A DNA stretch of 64,000 bases from Allorhodopirellula solitaria (GCF_007859855.1 NZ_SJPK01000012.1:1-64000); one strand, 5' to 3'; positions 28,881 through 37,723 are shown, numbered from the stretch's first letter. A program made the numbers and translations. Notes: a model not told the origin generated them from the letters alone.

Positions 28881-29105
28881 TGGCCGCCGGTCCTCTCCCG
28901 GCAACGTTGCCCCCTGCTGCCTTGGCCGAAACGACTCCAAAAGTTACGAGCGAACCGAGAATCGCAGCATCTTGCCAAGTATCCCGGCAAGGATGGGGCC
29001 TGTGACCAGAACAACTGATGAAGCGTTCCAGAGAGCGATGCGACGTCTCGCACCGAGTATCAGCGCGAAGCCGTTTCGGGGACCATCCCTCCAAACACCG
29101 TCCAC
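28881..29105. other. Stretch without a supported gene left of element 1
   Basis: The minus strand has a frame around 28990-29110 that reads like a decayed membrane segment (SSVVLVTGPILAGILGKML), but it has no proper start or end. I do not call a gene. Confidence 0.4.
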
Positions 29106-29147
29106 AAAAAAACCGCTGGAACCATCGTAAATGACGGTGCCAGCGGT
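29106..29147 (-). terminator. Rho-independent terminator facing left
   Basis: On the minus strand an ACCGCTGG/CCAGCGGT stem (29112-29119 with 29140-29147), extended inside by three further pairs, is followed by seven T residues. It lies 31 bp outside the left attachment repeat and would stop transcripts leaving element 1. Confidence 0.8.
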
Positions 29148-29177
29148 CTTGTGACGGTTGGTGACAGTGACCAACGA

Positions 29178-29220
29178 TGGGCGATACAGAACTCGAATCT
29201 GTGACCTCTGCCGTGTGAAA
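29178..29220 (-). repeat. Left attachment site of element 1 (tRNA-Val 3' fragment)
   Basis: 43 nt identical to the 3' part of the tRNA-Val gene at 43861-43934. It stops abruptly within the anticodon loop; the next bases (ACGAATAA) no longer match the tRNA. Confidence 0.95.
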
Positions 29221-29398
29221 ACGAATAAACCATGCGTTGCACGGAAAGCCCGGTCTCGTTTTAGCCCGTTATTTACGTGAAAAAACTCGCAATCGGTGTC
29301 ACATAGGACGTTAGCGAAGCACGCCCAATGTTGCAATAGTTGCATCCAAACGGGACAGTCTTGACCTCTGCCGGGAGTCCGCAGCTTGATTTTGCCTG
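29221..29398. other. Left end of element 1, non-coding
   Basis: About 180 bp between the attachment repeat and the last small gene. No gene seen. It may contain recombinase arm sites, but none is evident by eye. Confidence 0.4.
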
Positions 29399-29467
29399 TC
29401 ATTTTTCAGCCCGTTCGAGGATGTATTCCATCACCGAAACTGTGCTGAACCGCCGATGCCCAATCAT
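29399..29467 (-). CDS. 22-residue peptide, excisionase-like tail
   Basis: Begins at an ATGA overlap with the stop of the preceding gene and reads MIGHRRFSTVSVMEYILERA plus two residues. GHRRFS followed by a short helix is the usual end of a MerR/Xis-type winged helix, so it may be the remains of a larger HTH protein or a frameshifted tail of the gene before it. Confidence 0.35.
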   Translation of the reverse strand: MIGHRRFSTVSVMEYILERAEK

Positions 29468-30579
29468 GGCATCATCCCAGCGATCGCCCGGTCGATCTCA
29501 CGCCTTCGTTGACTGATCCCACTACCGGGAACCCGGCGGGGCCGGAAATTGACGCCTAGCGGCTTGGTCGGCTCACTCGGCTCGGATGTCGCGATTGCAC
29601 TTTGAACGCTCTGAGAGTCGACGTCAGGAACCCGTTTTTCGCCTCCGTCCGACTTGGCACCTCGCTGTCGGTCGATTTGCTCCATTCGCTCGCCTCCGGC
29701 CACCTCATCGGCAGTTGCGAACCGTTCCAGCCCGGCGGCGGTGAGTTTCCGAAACGTGATCCCGGCGGTGATCCACGTCGCGGCACCTTCTGCTTGGCCG
29801 GACTGGGTGACCGATGCGCGAATCGATTCAGCTTCGTCGCTTTGGATCCTCCGTCGCTGATCATCGCGGCGGAGTACCTCGAACACGTCGAACGGCGGCG
29901 GGGTCTTGCCGGTCAACCAGTTCGATAGCTGTCCCGGCTCCCAGCGATTCGGGTCACGGTCCCCTCCAGCTTCCAAGAAGAGCTCCCGAACGTACTCGAT
30001 CGACCAACCACGCTCACGAGCCGAGTCCACGGCTTGGGCGGCTGTTTTCAAACCCCATCGAAACATTTCCGCCACCACCGCCCCCCATTCGTCTGGGCGG
30101 TTGGTGGTGGGCGATTCTTGGGCGATTAAATGGGCGTTTCGGGGTTCATGGTGAACTCTCGGGGATGCCTCAGTGAGCTCTGGGAGGTGCCTCAGTGAAC
30201 TATCTAAGGTGCTCCCATGAGCGGCCGAGAGCTCATCATGGTCGCTCGTGATCCTCTGCATCTCAGTCCAATTGATTCGGTGATGGTTTGGGCTCCAGTG
30301 ATTCGGACGTTCACGAGTGATCAAGTCGCGGTCGACCAGGGCGGCGATGCCCCGGCGAACAGTGGAAACGGCGTACCCGGTTTCCTCTGCGATTGTCTTT
30401 TGACTCGCAAACGATGCCCGGCTTCCTTCGTGATCATCGATCGCTTTGAGCACTGCTTTCTGAACCGCGCCAGACACCCGGCCCGATGGACAGGTGTGCG
30501 TCGAGAGTTTCAGCCGCCTGAGCGCGGCGAGCTGCTCGCCGCGAGGCAAGTCGGTGAATAGATCCTGTTGGTGATTCAT
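29464..30579 (-). CDS. Winged-helix protein, probable replication or regulatory protein
   Basis: 371 aa. Residues about 40-100 form a winged helix: AVLKAIDDHEGSRASFASQK, TIAEETGYAVSTVRRGIAAL, VDRDLITRERPNHWSPNHHR. The middle (about 165-235, with EWGAVVAEMFRWGLKTAAQA) is helical; the C-terminal 100 residues are polar and probably disordered. The layout is that of phage or plasmid replication and host-takeover proteins. It overlaps the upstream gene by 4 bp, so it is the distal part of the element's long leftward operon. Confidence 0.7.
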   Translation of the reverse strand: MNHQQDLFTDLPRGEQLAALRRLKLSTHTCPSGRVSGAVQKAVLKAIDDHEGSRASFASQKTIAEETGYAVSTVRRGIAALVDRDLITRERPNHWSPNHHRINWTEMQRITSDHDELSAAHGSTLDSSLRHLPELTEASPRVHHEPRNAHLIAQESPTTNRPDEWGAVVAEMFRWGLKTAAQAVDSARERGWSIEYVRELFLEAGGDRDPNRWEPGQLSNWLTGKTPPPFDVFEVLRRDDQRRRIQSDEAESIRASVTQSGQAEGAATWITAGITFRKLTAAGLERFATADEVAGGERMEQIDRQRGAKSDGGEKRVPDVDSQSVQSAIATSEPSEPTKPLGVNFRPRRVPGSGISQRRREIDRAIAGMMP

Positions 30580-31055
30580 CGGCCCACCTCGCTTTCACCT
30601 TGGCTGGCGTTTTGCATCGATCTCGCCTCGGCCTTGGTCATTTCATAGAGGTGCGTGAAAGCGTCGTCACTCATGTGCTCGATGTCGTGCAGCCTGCACC
30701 AATCATCAGCCCACTCGTCGACGTCGAATTGGAAGTGCGACCACAACGTGCATTCTGTGGTCACAACATCGAGCGGTCGCACCTGGCCTGGTTCCAACAC
30801 AACCAACCGGGCGTATCCCTCGAACGTATTCCCAGGAAACGAGTCGCGGATACTGTCGACATGATCGGTGATCTCGATCAGCTCGCCCACTCCGGATACG
30901 CCTGGTCGCACCCCGATAAATTCGTAGTGGGTCGTAACGCACCCGCGATTGAACCGGTAGTGGGCCTGTCCTCCGGAAACACGGCAATCGACCGCATGGG
31001 CGGAGTCTGACTGGTTGAGATTGTCGGCAGCGATGTGGTTAGGTTTGACGCTCAT
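30576..31055 (-). CDS. Hypothetical element protein (159 aa)
   Basis: Begins MSVKPNHIAADNLNQSDSAH, contains a beta-rich core (HYRFNRGCVTTHYEFIGVRP) and an acidic helical C-terminus (WADDWCRLHDIEHMSDDAFT). No family recognised. Start and stop both overlap neighbours by 4 bp (ATGA), which strongly supports its reality. Confidence 0.7.
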   Translation of the reverse strand: MSVKPNHIAADNLNQSDSAHAVDCRVSGGQAHYRFNRGCVTTHYEFIGVRPGVSGVGELIEITDHVDSIRDSFPGNTFEGYARLVVLEPGQVRPLDVVTTECTLWSHFQFDVDEWADDWCRLHDIEHMSDDAFTHLYEMTKAEARSMQNASQGESEVGR

Positions 31056-31309
31056 TTCGTCACCTCACCTTTCGATGTCGCTTCCTGATTGGCATCGGCA
31101 CGGCGGCTGGCCTCATCAACTCGCAGCTTTCCGGCACGTCGCCTCCTGGCATTGCGGGCGTTGTCCAATTTACGCGCGGCAACGTCCGCCCCTTGGGCGG
31201 ACAATCGTCTTGAACATGTTGCGCAGAGAAACGCGGGCCACCGGCAACAGAGCGTTGCCCCGGACGCGCCGCAGCATTCACACAGTTTGGCTTCTGACGG
31301 TCTTGACAT
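31052..31309 (-). CDS. Small zinc-binding protein (85 aa)
   Basis: From ATG 31309 it reads MSRPSEAKLCECCGASGATL, then LCATCSRRLSAQG: a C-x2-C ... C-x2-C zinc ribbon in the first 40 residues, followed by a basic helix. Such proteins often bind nucleic acid. It couples by ATGA overlap to the next gene. Confidence 0.6.
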   Translation of the reverse strand: MSRPSEAKLCECCGASGATLCCRWPAFLCATCSRRLSAQGADVAARKLDNARNARRRRAGKLRVDEASRRADANQEATSKGEVTK

Positions 31310-31350
31310 TGGAAATGTCGACTTCCGCAACCACATTTTTTTGGTTGCGC

Positions 31351-31469
31351 ATGAATCGGCCCGGCATCCCTGTAGAAAACACGGGACTTACTCCGTGTCG
31401 ACATTCTCGTTGCTCCCCGCCTGCGCGGATCAATGCTTCGATGTGTCCAGAAATGCCGGGCCGATTCAT
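31351..31469. repeat. 17-bp perfect inverted repeat, 85-nt spacer
   Basis: ATGAATCGGCCCGGCAT (31351-31367) and its exact complement (31453-31469) can form a long stem around 85 nt. Both strands start an ATG at the arm. Confidence 0.9.
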
Positions 31470-31688
31470 TCTCGCTCGTTTAGATGTAAGTCTTGGCATG
31501 GTCACCGCTGGGAAAAGAAACTCCAGCGGTCAAGCGTGATCAAGTTTTCTAGTCCTGATCTCGCTGCCAACGATGCAACGAATTTGTCCGATCCTGGCCG
31601 CGCTGTCAAGCTCGATCAGGATTTTGTTTCGGGGTCGCTCGCAAAGTGGGGCGGAAGTGGCGGGATTTGCGGGGTGGAATTGGGGTAC

Positions 31689-31796
31689 TGTGGAAGTGAC
31701 CGTGGGCCTCGTTGGTTGGTGCATCCGACGGCCCTCGGGTCATCGGTTGAGGCATCGGGTGTGGAAGTGACCGTGGGCCTCGTTGGTTGGTGCATC
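31689..31796. repeat. 37-bp direct repeat, 71-bp period
   Basis: 31689-31725 and 31760-31796 are identical (TGTGGAAGTGACCGTGGGCC and on to GGTGCATC). The intervening 34 bp are not repeated. Confidence 0.95.
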
Positions 31797-31954
31797 ACGT
31801 GTAAGCCAAAGGTCAGAATCCTGACGCTCATTTGATGGTATCGCATCAGTGATTGAACCTCGATTGACTTTTCCAGCAGCACGCCTGGGTTGTACTGTCG
31901 TGGCTTTTCGCGTCGGTGTCCATGGTGCAAGGGTCAGCATCCTTTAAGTTTTGC

Positions 31955-32239
31955 TCAATCGCAATCGCAAGAGCCCTGCTCTCTCTGACCCTGACCCTGA
32001 CCCTCATCAATCATTTGTTGGCACAAGGCAGCGAGTTTCATGTAAAGACGACTGTTCACGATTATTACTGGTATCGCTTCCCTGCAGGTTTCCAGGAACG
32101 CACGCTCGGCCTCTGTGAGCATCGCAGGATTATCGTCTTCCGCTTGATCAATCCAATCTTGCAAGTGCTCGGCTTGGATGCGAAAGGAATCCCCAGCGGT
32201 CTCATACGCCAGCGGAAACTTTGGATTGTTGACTAGCAT
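31955..32239 (-). CDS. Hypothetical protein after the tape measure gene (94 aa)
   Basis: Reads MLVNNPKFPLAYETAGDSFR and is mostly helical (AEHLQDWIDQAEDDNPAMLT, LTEAERAFLETCREAIPVII). Its end has GQGQGQREQG from a short GACCCT tandem repeat (31988-32005), so the C-terminal length may vary between strains. It lies 1 bp after the tape measure gene's stop, on the same strand. No family recognised. Confidence 0.6.
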   Translation of the reverse strand: MLVNNPKFPLAYETAGDSFRIQAEHLQDWIDQAEDDNPAMLTEAERAFLETCREAIPVIIVNSRLYMKLAALCQQMIDEGQGQGQREQGSCDCD

Positions 32240-32240
32240 A

Positions 32241-34802
32241 CTATCCCCACCTCGCCATGTTGTCTTTTCTTACTTGCTTGTCTGAGTTACTGACCAAATG
32301 TTTAAGGCAGATGAGTTGCTTGGATTCAATTGATTCGGTGGCAGCTCCACTGGTTACGGCAGGTTTGGTTGGATCGGCGTTTCGTCCCTTGTACGTGCTC
32401 GCGTTGGCGATCGCATCGCGAGTGTCGATCGCGACTGACTGCCTCGCCACTGTCTGTTTCCTGATGTCGTCCATCGGGGTATCGACTGCGTTACCTGGTT
32501 CCGACTCCGCCCAGAGCGCCTCCAACGCATCATTTGGAGATACTTCTTCGGTCCCAAACTTCTTCTTGTTCTCCTCGGCTTTGACTTGCAATTTTTGATC
32601 GCGAGCTAGTTCTCGATCCGCTTTGCCTTGACGCAGGAAATCTCTTCTCTCCACTGCCTTAGCGATGCGCTCGGTGAGCGTGAGCATCTTCTGAGGCATC
32701 GACGGTCCGCCTCTCATGGCCAACGCCGCGAACCCACTCGATGTGCCGGTGGCTCCGGAATTTGATTTTGGCGTGTCAATCGTCGTTGGTTGCTCGTATC
32801 CATTCGCTTTCAACATCGCCGCAAAATCCGGCTTTTCGTCGGCGCTTGGTTTCTCGGGTTCCGATTTTTTCGGCTGCTTGGCTCTGGCGTTCGCGTCAGA
32901 CGTTGCCGTTTGCAGTTGGTTACGCAGTGCGTCAATGCGTGCTTGACGTTCCTTTCGTGATGCCTGACGCTCGGCCATCCGCTCTCCGATCATGCCAGCG
33001 GATTCAGCTTCGAGAGCTGATCCAAACTCACGAATGCCAGCAATGGTGCTATTGAGGGAATCATTCGCGGTGCCAAACTGCTGTTCGAATGCTGATCCCG
33101 TGGGCTCGACGGGGGCTCCAATCGTCTCGACACCCATATAACTGTCGACAGATTTCGAAAATTCAGATTCAGCTGAATTGTAGATGGAATCGTAGATGTC
33201 TTTGTACGAATCAAAAAGCGTTTTCAGTGTTCCCGCAAGCGATTGAAATAGCTTCCCCATTTGCTCAGTGGTGGTCGATCCGGCATCGAGCACATACCCC
33301 ATCGCTTCCGCCCAGGCATCTTGTAGGCCGCCGGTCAGATCGAGCCATACGAGTTCCATTAATTGCGTGGTGAGTTCCCACGCCGTTTCCAGGTCACCAG
33401 CTTTGATTGCGTCTCCGATGGCGGACACTGCGTTCTGTGCGGTCTCAACGAGTGGACTGAATCGAGTGGACAACCAGTCAACGGCGTCCGCACCGATCGA
33501 CGTGTATTTAACGAATGCGTACCCCATCGCCGCCACGCCCGCCGTGGCCAACACAATCGGTGACAGAAGCAATCCAATACCGGCGGCTGCAATCTGAGCG
33601 GAAATACCGACCCCGACTAATGCTGCACCTGTGCCGATCAGCCCAATCGAGGTGCCAGCTAACGCGAGCACAAGACCCTGGTTTTCGTCGATCCACTGAG
33701 TGACTGCGCCAATGGAGCTGGTTAGTTGATCCACCATGGACTGCAGTGCGGGCGAAAAGCTTTCGCCGACCGCGATTGTGGCACCCTCGATCGCTGACTG
33801 GATCTTGCGGAATGAACCGCCTAGGCCCCCATCCATTTTGTCGGCGGTCTCTGCGGCAACGCCAGCGGCATTTTCTAGAGTTTCCAGTAACTCTCTCGTT
33901 GCGGTGGTAGATTTTCCGATTGCCGATGCACCGGTGATTCCTAGCAGACCGAACGCGGCGTTCATTTTCTCAACACGCGAGTTTTGATCGAGCCCATTGG
34001 TGGCAACTGAGATCTGCTCCAGCATGTCAATCAGTGGCAATCCTGACCCTGCGGCATCGCGGAAACTTCGCCCGAAGATCTTCTCCAGGTTACCGAGTTC
34101 TGCCGCGCTGATAACGCTCAACCGCTTAAGCGTCGTACCGGCCATCGATCCTTGAATGCCGACGTTCCCAAGAGTGCCGAGAATCGCTGCGGTTTCCTCT
34201 AGACTCATCCCGAGATCGGCCGCAACCGGACCTGCATACTTCATCGCTTCGCCCAACGCCTCGACTGTGTTAAACGATCCGTTGGCCGCCGCCGTCAGAA
34301 CATCCGATACACGTGCGGCGTCTGTCGCGGCTAATCCGTATTGTCGAATTGTTGCGGACATGATCCCCGCTGCGAGTGTCGCATCGGTGCCGGTGGCTTT
34401 TGCGAGGTTCAATACGGCCCCGGTCATCTCGTTGATCTGATCGGGTTTGAATCCCGCACGGCCCAGTTCACCCATAAGGCTTGCGACGTCGACTGCGGTG
34501 TAGCTAGTGGTTCGGCCCAGTTCCTTGGCGGTGTCTGTCAACATTGCCAGGTCTATCGCAGATGCTTGACTGACTGCACCGACTGCCCGCATCGCGTCGT
34601 CGAACGCTGCAAACTTCACCGCAGCGTAAGCGAACGGGGTTCCGATCGCTAAGCCAACCCCGCCGATCATTCTTCCGATCGAAGTTGCTCTCTTGCCTAG
34701 CCTGTTGAGATCTCGCTCGACGCCCTTGGCACCCTGCGCAATGCGGTTGCGAAGGCCGATCTCAACTTCGGCCTTTCCGGCCTTGATACTCGAACGTCCC
34801 AT
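32241..34802 (-). CDS. Phage tail tape measure protein, TP901 type
   Basis: A tape measure protein sets tail length and helps DNA entry. The first 400 residues show the TP901/PhageMin_Tail signature: TSYTAVDVASLMGELGRAGF, GIMSATIRQYGLAATDAARV, MSLEETAAILGTLGNVGIQG and SMAGTTLKRLSVI. A hydrophobic stretch follows at about 400-450 (LVLALAGTSIGLIGTGAALV and onward), then a helical and polar C-terminus. At 853 aa it would give a tail near 120-130 nm by the usual 1.5 angstrom per residue rule. Start 34802 (MGRSSIKAG) is preferred over 34838, which overlaps the gene before. Confidence 0.93.
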   Translation of the reverse strand: MGRSSIKAGKAEVEIGLRNRIAQGAKGVERDLNRLGKRATSIGRMIGGVGLAIGTPFAYAAVKFAAFDDAMRAVGAVSQASAIDLAMLTDTAKELGRTTSYTAVDVASLMGELGRAGFKPDQINEMTGAVLNLAKATGTDATLAAGIMSATIRQYGLAATDAARVSDVLTAAANGSFNTVEALGEAMKYAGPVAADLGMSLEETAAILGTLGNVGIQGSMAGTTLKRLSVISAAELGNLEKIFGRSFRDAAGSGLPLIDMLEQISVATNGLDQNSRVEKMNAAFGLLGITGASAIGKSTTATRELLETLENAAGVAAETADKMDGGLGGSFRKIQSAIEGATIAVGESFSPALQSMVDQLTSSIGAVTQWIDENQGLVLALAGTSIGLIGTGAALVGVGISAQIAAAGIGLLLSPIVLATAGVAAMGYAFVKYTSIGADAVDWLSTRFSPLVETAQNAVSAIGDAIKAGDLETAWELTTQLMELVWLDLTGGLQDAWAEAMGYVLDAGSTTTEQMGKLFQSLAGTLKTLFDSYKDIYDSIYNSAESEFSKSVDSYMGVETIGAPVEPTGSAFEQQFGTANDSLNSTIAGIREFGSALEAESAGMIGERMAERQASRKERQARIDALRNQLQTATSDANARAKQPKKSEPEKPSADEKPDFAAMLKANGYEQPTTIDTPKSNSGATGTSSGFAALAMRGGPSMPQKMLTLTERIAKAVERRDFLRQGKADRELARDQKLQVKAEENKKKFGTEEVSPNDALEALWAESEPGNAVDTPMDDIRKQTVARQSVAIDTRDAIANASTYKGRNADPTKPAVTSGAATESIESKQLICLKHLVSNSDKQVRKDNMARWG

Positions 34803-34813
34803 GATTTGTTGCC

Positions 34814-35344
34814 TTATCCTCTCACCACGTTGGACCATGCACCGGCGACGGTGCCTTTTGCGATCTCACGATCGAGTGCCACTGACATGAAGGGCCGTGC
34901 CCTAATGTGTACGACTCGCGAACGGTCGAGCTTTTGTAGTTTTTGCTTTCCCCGTTTGTTGCGTTTGCCTTTTCCTGCAGAGATCAAGGTGCCTCTGCGT
35001 TGGATCACCGATCCACCGTGCTCGAGCACTCCCGGCACAGGCGTTGGACCCACCCAACTACCATTCGTCTTCACGGGCCCGACGACACCGCTAGACGTGG
35101 CTGCGTCGTAGGCAAACCAGATGTTTTTTAATGATGTAACCCGGCTCGTCGAGCGTACCGAAGGCGGACTACCAGGCCGACTGACTCCTACGCGTCTGCG
35201 CAGTACATCTCGCTGGGCCGTCCGCCGAATGTAGGCGAGCGATTTGCTCATCGCACGAAGTTCGGCACGATCCACCGCATCAATGACCGCCTGGCGGTCA
35301 AAGAACGCTTGCTTCATGTTCATCGTGATTTGAATCGCCATCAT
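34814..35344 (-). CDS. Probable tail-completion or HK97 gp10-like protein
   Basis: 176 aa: an N-terminal helix with ELRAMSKSLAYIRRTAQRDV, a Gly/Pro-rich beta part (GPVKTNGSWVGPTPVPGVLE, EHGGSVIQRRGTLISAGKGK) and the ending RARPFMSVALDREIAKGTVA. The order helix, EHGG-type loop and RPFM near the C-terminus recalls head-tail connector and gp10-like proteins. It overlaps the upstream gene by 4 bp and precedes the tape measure gene. Confidence 0.55.
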   Translation of the reverse strand: MMAIQITMNMKQAFFDRQAVIDAVDRAELRAMSKSLAYIRRTAQRDVLRRRVGVSRPGSPPSVRSTSRVTSLKNIWFAYDAATSSGVVGPVKTNGSWVGPTPVPGVLEHGGSVIQRRGTLISAGKGKRNKRGKQKLQKLDRSRVVHIRARPFMSVALDREIAKGTVAGAWSNVVRG

Positions 35345-35646
35345 TTCCGCCTCTCGCGCCTTCGCTCGCGTCGTTTGATTCGTTCGTACTCGTCAGTCGC
35401 GTTCACCGATTCGCCCTTGTCCGGTCGTTCCATATGGGGATGAAAATCAGCTCGCGTGCAGGGATTGCCCGAATGCATCGACGCAAGCAACGCCATCGTC
35501 TCGGCCGTGTGGTTCCACTGCTCCGTGCAATGCGCGGTTGCCGCCGCGATCAGCTCACGCATCGTCAGCGGCCACGGATCCACGCCGGATGTCGCGGCTA
35601 GCTCGACGACGATTGTCCATCCGTTAGACCCAGCTCTTTCCGCCAT
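35341..35646 (-). CDS. Small protein overlapping the tail-chaperone-like gene
   Basis: From ATG 35646 (MAERAGSNGWTIVVELAATS) it is 101 aa: a helical core (PLTMRELIAAATAHCTEQWN, AETMALLASMHSG) and a very basic tail (EYERIKRRERRRERRK). It lies in the -1 frame relative to the gene at 35598-36065 and overlaps it by 49 bp, the arrangement of lambda G and T tail chaperones. The -1 frame itself is open up to 35796. Confidence 0.6.
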   Translation of the reverse strand: MAERAGSNGWTIVVELAATSGVDPWPLTMRELIAAATAHCTEQWNHTAETMALLASMHSGNPCTRADFHPHMERPDKGESVNATDEYERIKRRERRRERRK

Positions 35647-36065
35647 TGCGTCTCCATCGCATCCATGAGTGAATCGAGCCGCCCATTCGTCGCGAGTTCG
35701 ACTTGCCGCGCTCGCAGGTCCGTCGTCAGTCGTATTACTCGCCTTGTCGTCTGGTACTCCTCGATCCGCCCGTAGCGGTGGAAAAAAAAAGCACACTCCT
35801 CCAAGAATGCGATACTCGCGTCCTGTGCTACGGAGTCGCCAGCCAATCGGTCTTCAAAATCGTCAATCGATATGGAGTGCTCTTTCGCCTGCTCCTCACA
35901 CAACAGAAACACGAACGCGAGCTGATCCGTCAGACTGTCCAGGATCTGGGCGTGATGGAGTGGCTTGAGCAGATCGAGACCCAGCTTCTCACGGATCTTC
36001 CTCACCTTCCCCAGCGTCAACGCGATCGTCCACGTCTGCCCCTGGTTGTCCTTGAACGTCTGCAT
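35598..36065 (-). CDS. Probable tail assembly chaperone (lambda gpG-like position)
   Basis: 155 aa beginning MQTFKDNQGQTWTIALTLGK, a beta hairpin typical of tail-assembly proteins, followed by helices (KVRKIREKLGLDLLKPLHHA, LTDQLAFVFLLCEEQAKEHS). Its place before the tape measure gene and the -1 overlapping ORF behind it support the call. Codons 93-95 form a TTTTTTTTC run with a U UUU UUC heptamer in phase for -1 slippage (35787-35781). The family is inferred, not proved. Confidence 0.55.
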   Translation of the reverse strand: MQTFKDNQGQTWTIALTLGKVRKIREKLGLDLLKPLHHAQILDSLTDQLAFVFLLCEEQAKEHSISIDDFEDRLAGDSVAQDASIAFLEECAFFFHRYGRIEEYQTTRRVIRLTTDLRARQVELATNGRLDSLMDAMETQWRKELGLTDGQSSSS

Positions 36066-36099
36066 CTATCATGATCTCCGGTGTAAAGGCGAGAACGCC

Positions 36100-36123
36100 T
36101 GGTGGTTGATTGAAAAACCACCA
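36100..36123. other. Short hairpin between tail-type genes
   Basis: TGGTGGTT (36100-36107) pairs with AACCACCA (36116-36123) in the 200-bp gap before the chaperone-like gene. It could be a weak terminator or an RNA processing site. Confidence 0.5.
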
Positions 36124-36268
36124 TGACAAACCGACGAGTCCGACCGGTCGCCATGGTGGGGAGCGTGCTAAGCCTCAGCGGGAATCACGCCCGCCGATCA
36201 CATCCTGTGGTAGCCACGAAAGGAGTAAGCTGGCCATTTTCCCACGGCTGCAAAGCGTTAGACGTCCG

Positions 36269-36877
36269 TTATTTCGTTTCGAGCGTCGTGACCGAATCCA
36301 AGCCCTGTTGCCTCAAGATCGTGTTCACCTGGTCAACGTGCATCGCGTCGACTCTTGCCTCTGACTCCTTTTCGGATGCGTCAAGACGTTTGCGAATGCC
36401 CGTGATCACGGTCGAGAAAACGGCGTTCACCTCGGTGCCGTCAAAGAGTTCGGGGTTCTCATCTGCAAGCCTTTGAACCCGGGCCTGGGCTTCGGTCATC
36501 GCCGCGTGCTTTCGGCGCTCGACGTTACCGATTCGCTGAGCACGTTTTGACTTCGCGGCGAACACCAGGAAATCACGCTGGGCGGACAATACGCGCTCGT
36601 GACTGCCGTTCGCGTTGATTTTATTGATTTGCGACTGCGCGACCGCTTCGCAAACCTCCTCGATCGCTTGCCGCGTCTTCGCGAAATCCGCCTCGGTCAG
36701 GTCGAGAGCCTGCATCACGCCAATCAACTGGTCGGCATCTTCGGCAGTGGCCTTACCCAGGTAGTCACGCTTGGCGATCGCGAAATAAGTCTTCCGCTCC
36801 TCCGCCAGTGCGTCCGTCAGCAATTGTTTGTCTTCGCTACGGATCTCGGCGATTCGGTCTAACACGCTTGTCGTCAT
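36269..36877 (-). CDS. Helical element protein of unknown function (202 aa)
   Basis: Almost wholly helical: MTTSVLDRIAEIRSEDKQLL, ALAEERKTYFAIAKRDYLGK, LTEADFAKTRQAIEEVCEAV, RRKHAAMTEAQARVQRLADE. The pattern suggests a coiled coil, as in scaffold or assembly proteins. No family recognised. It lies between the HTH-bearing protein and the chaperone-like gene. Confidence 0.65.
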   Translation of the reverse strand: MTTSVLDRIAEIRSEDKQLLTDALAEERKTYFAIAKRDYLGKATAEDADQLIGVMQALDLTEADFAKTRQAIEEVCEAVAQSQINKINANGSHERVLSAQRDFLVFAAKSKRAQRIGNVERRKHAAMTEAQARVQRLADENPELFDGTEVNAVFSTVITGIRKRLDASEKESEARVDAMHVDQVNTILRQQGLDSVTTLETK

Positions 36878-36934
36878 GGTTGGTTCCTTTTTGGAGGAGG
36901 TTAAAGAGTCGCTTCGGTTGCGGTTGGTCAGTGG

Positions 36935-37723
36935 TTAGAACGCCAGCTGCGTCAGGCGAGCGTCGTTCAATTCGAGCCCGCTGGAAAACGCGGAAAATGG
37001 AATCGACTGGGTGACGCGGACGGGATTGGATCGGCCTTCGATGCTGCGAGATTCCGTGAACGAGACCGCCAGCTCTGTGAGTGCGTTGGCCAATGCCAGG
37101 CTGAAAAGACTCTTAAACCGCTCTGGGCTTGCGTAAAGCTTCGCGATGTCCGAAGTCATCCCTTCCGCGCCCGAAACTTTCAGTTGGCGAACCTTCCGCT
37201 GGGCTGCGTTGCGGATTTGGGTAACCAGCGCGGCCTGTCCAAAGCTCAGCGTTGTTTCCGACGCTCCGAAACTCGCGGTCTGTTTTTTGTTGAACGCGTT
37301 CCGCATCGCTTCTGTCGGTCGGGCTTCAAACTTGAAACTGGTCTCGCGGCGGTTGGCTTGGAATGCGGCAACCAATTGCTGATCGGTCACCTTCGCCAGC
37401 GTGGTCCCGGCTTCACGAATCTTGCTCTGGAATGTGATACGGTCGACTTCACCGCGAGAGGTCGCGAACCATCCGGAAGCGAAGAGGGACGTTTTGATGT
37501 TGGGAGTGCCTTGCCCGATGAATCGCTCGGCATCGGCAAGAAACACGACTGAACCTTTGGAATCTCGGGTATCAGGGAGGTTTCCAAATGCGATAGCCCG
37601 TTTGACGGAATGCGGCTCGCATCGGAACATCTCAGCGGCTTGGTCGATGGAGAGGATTCCCGCTGGAGGCGTGTACTCGGTTCCAGGGGTCTCACGCGTT
37701 CTGTTCGTCATGGATTTTGGCAT
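36935..37723 (-). CDS. HTH-containing element protein (262 aa)
   Basis: Residues about 22-70 form a MerR/Xis-like helix-turn-helix (GILSIDQAAEMFRCEPHSVK, RAIAFGNLPDTRDSKGSVVF). The rest is unfamiliar (FKFEARPTEAMRNAFNKKQT, FGQAALVTQIRNAAQRKVRQ, then SIPFSAFSSGLELNDARLTQ). In position it replaces what would be a major tail or capsid gene in an ordinary prophage, so a structural role for the C-terminal part is worth testing. Confidence 0.6.
   Translation of the reverse strand: MPKSMTNRTRETPGTEYTPPAGILSIDQAAEMFRCEPHSVKRAIAFGNLPDTRDSKGSVVFLADAERFIGQGTPNIKTSLFASGWFATSRGEVDRITFQSKIREAGTTLAKVTDQQLVAAFQANRRETSFKFEARPTEAMRNAFNKKQTASFGASETTLSFGQAALVTQIRNAAQRKVRQLKVSGAEGMTSDIAKLYASPERFKSLFSLALANALTELAVSFTESRSIEGRSNPVRVTQSIPFSAFSSGLELNDARLTQLAF

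Larger units (their letters stand above)
31310..31954. other. Repeat-rich non-coding gap inside element 1
   Basis: The only large gap in an otherwise tightly packed operon. It holds a 17-bp inverted repeat (31351/31453) and a 37-bp direct repeat with a 71-bp period (31689/31760). No gene is supported on either strand. Confidence 0.6.

Noticed and set aside
29178-29220. A second functional tRNA-Val gene at the left end of element 1.
   Set aside because: Only the 3' 43 nt are present; the 5' acceptor strand, D arm and half of the anticodon stem are missing.
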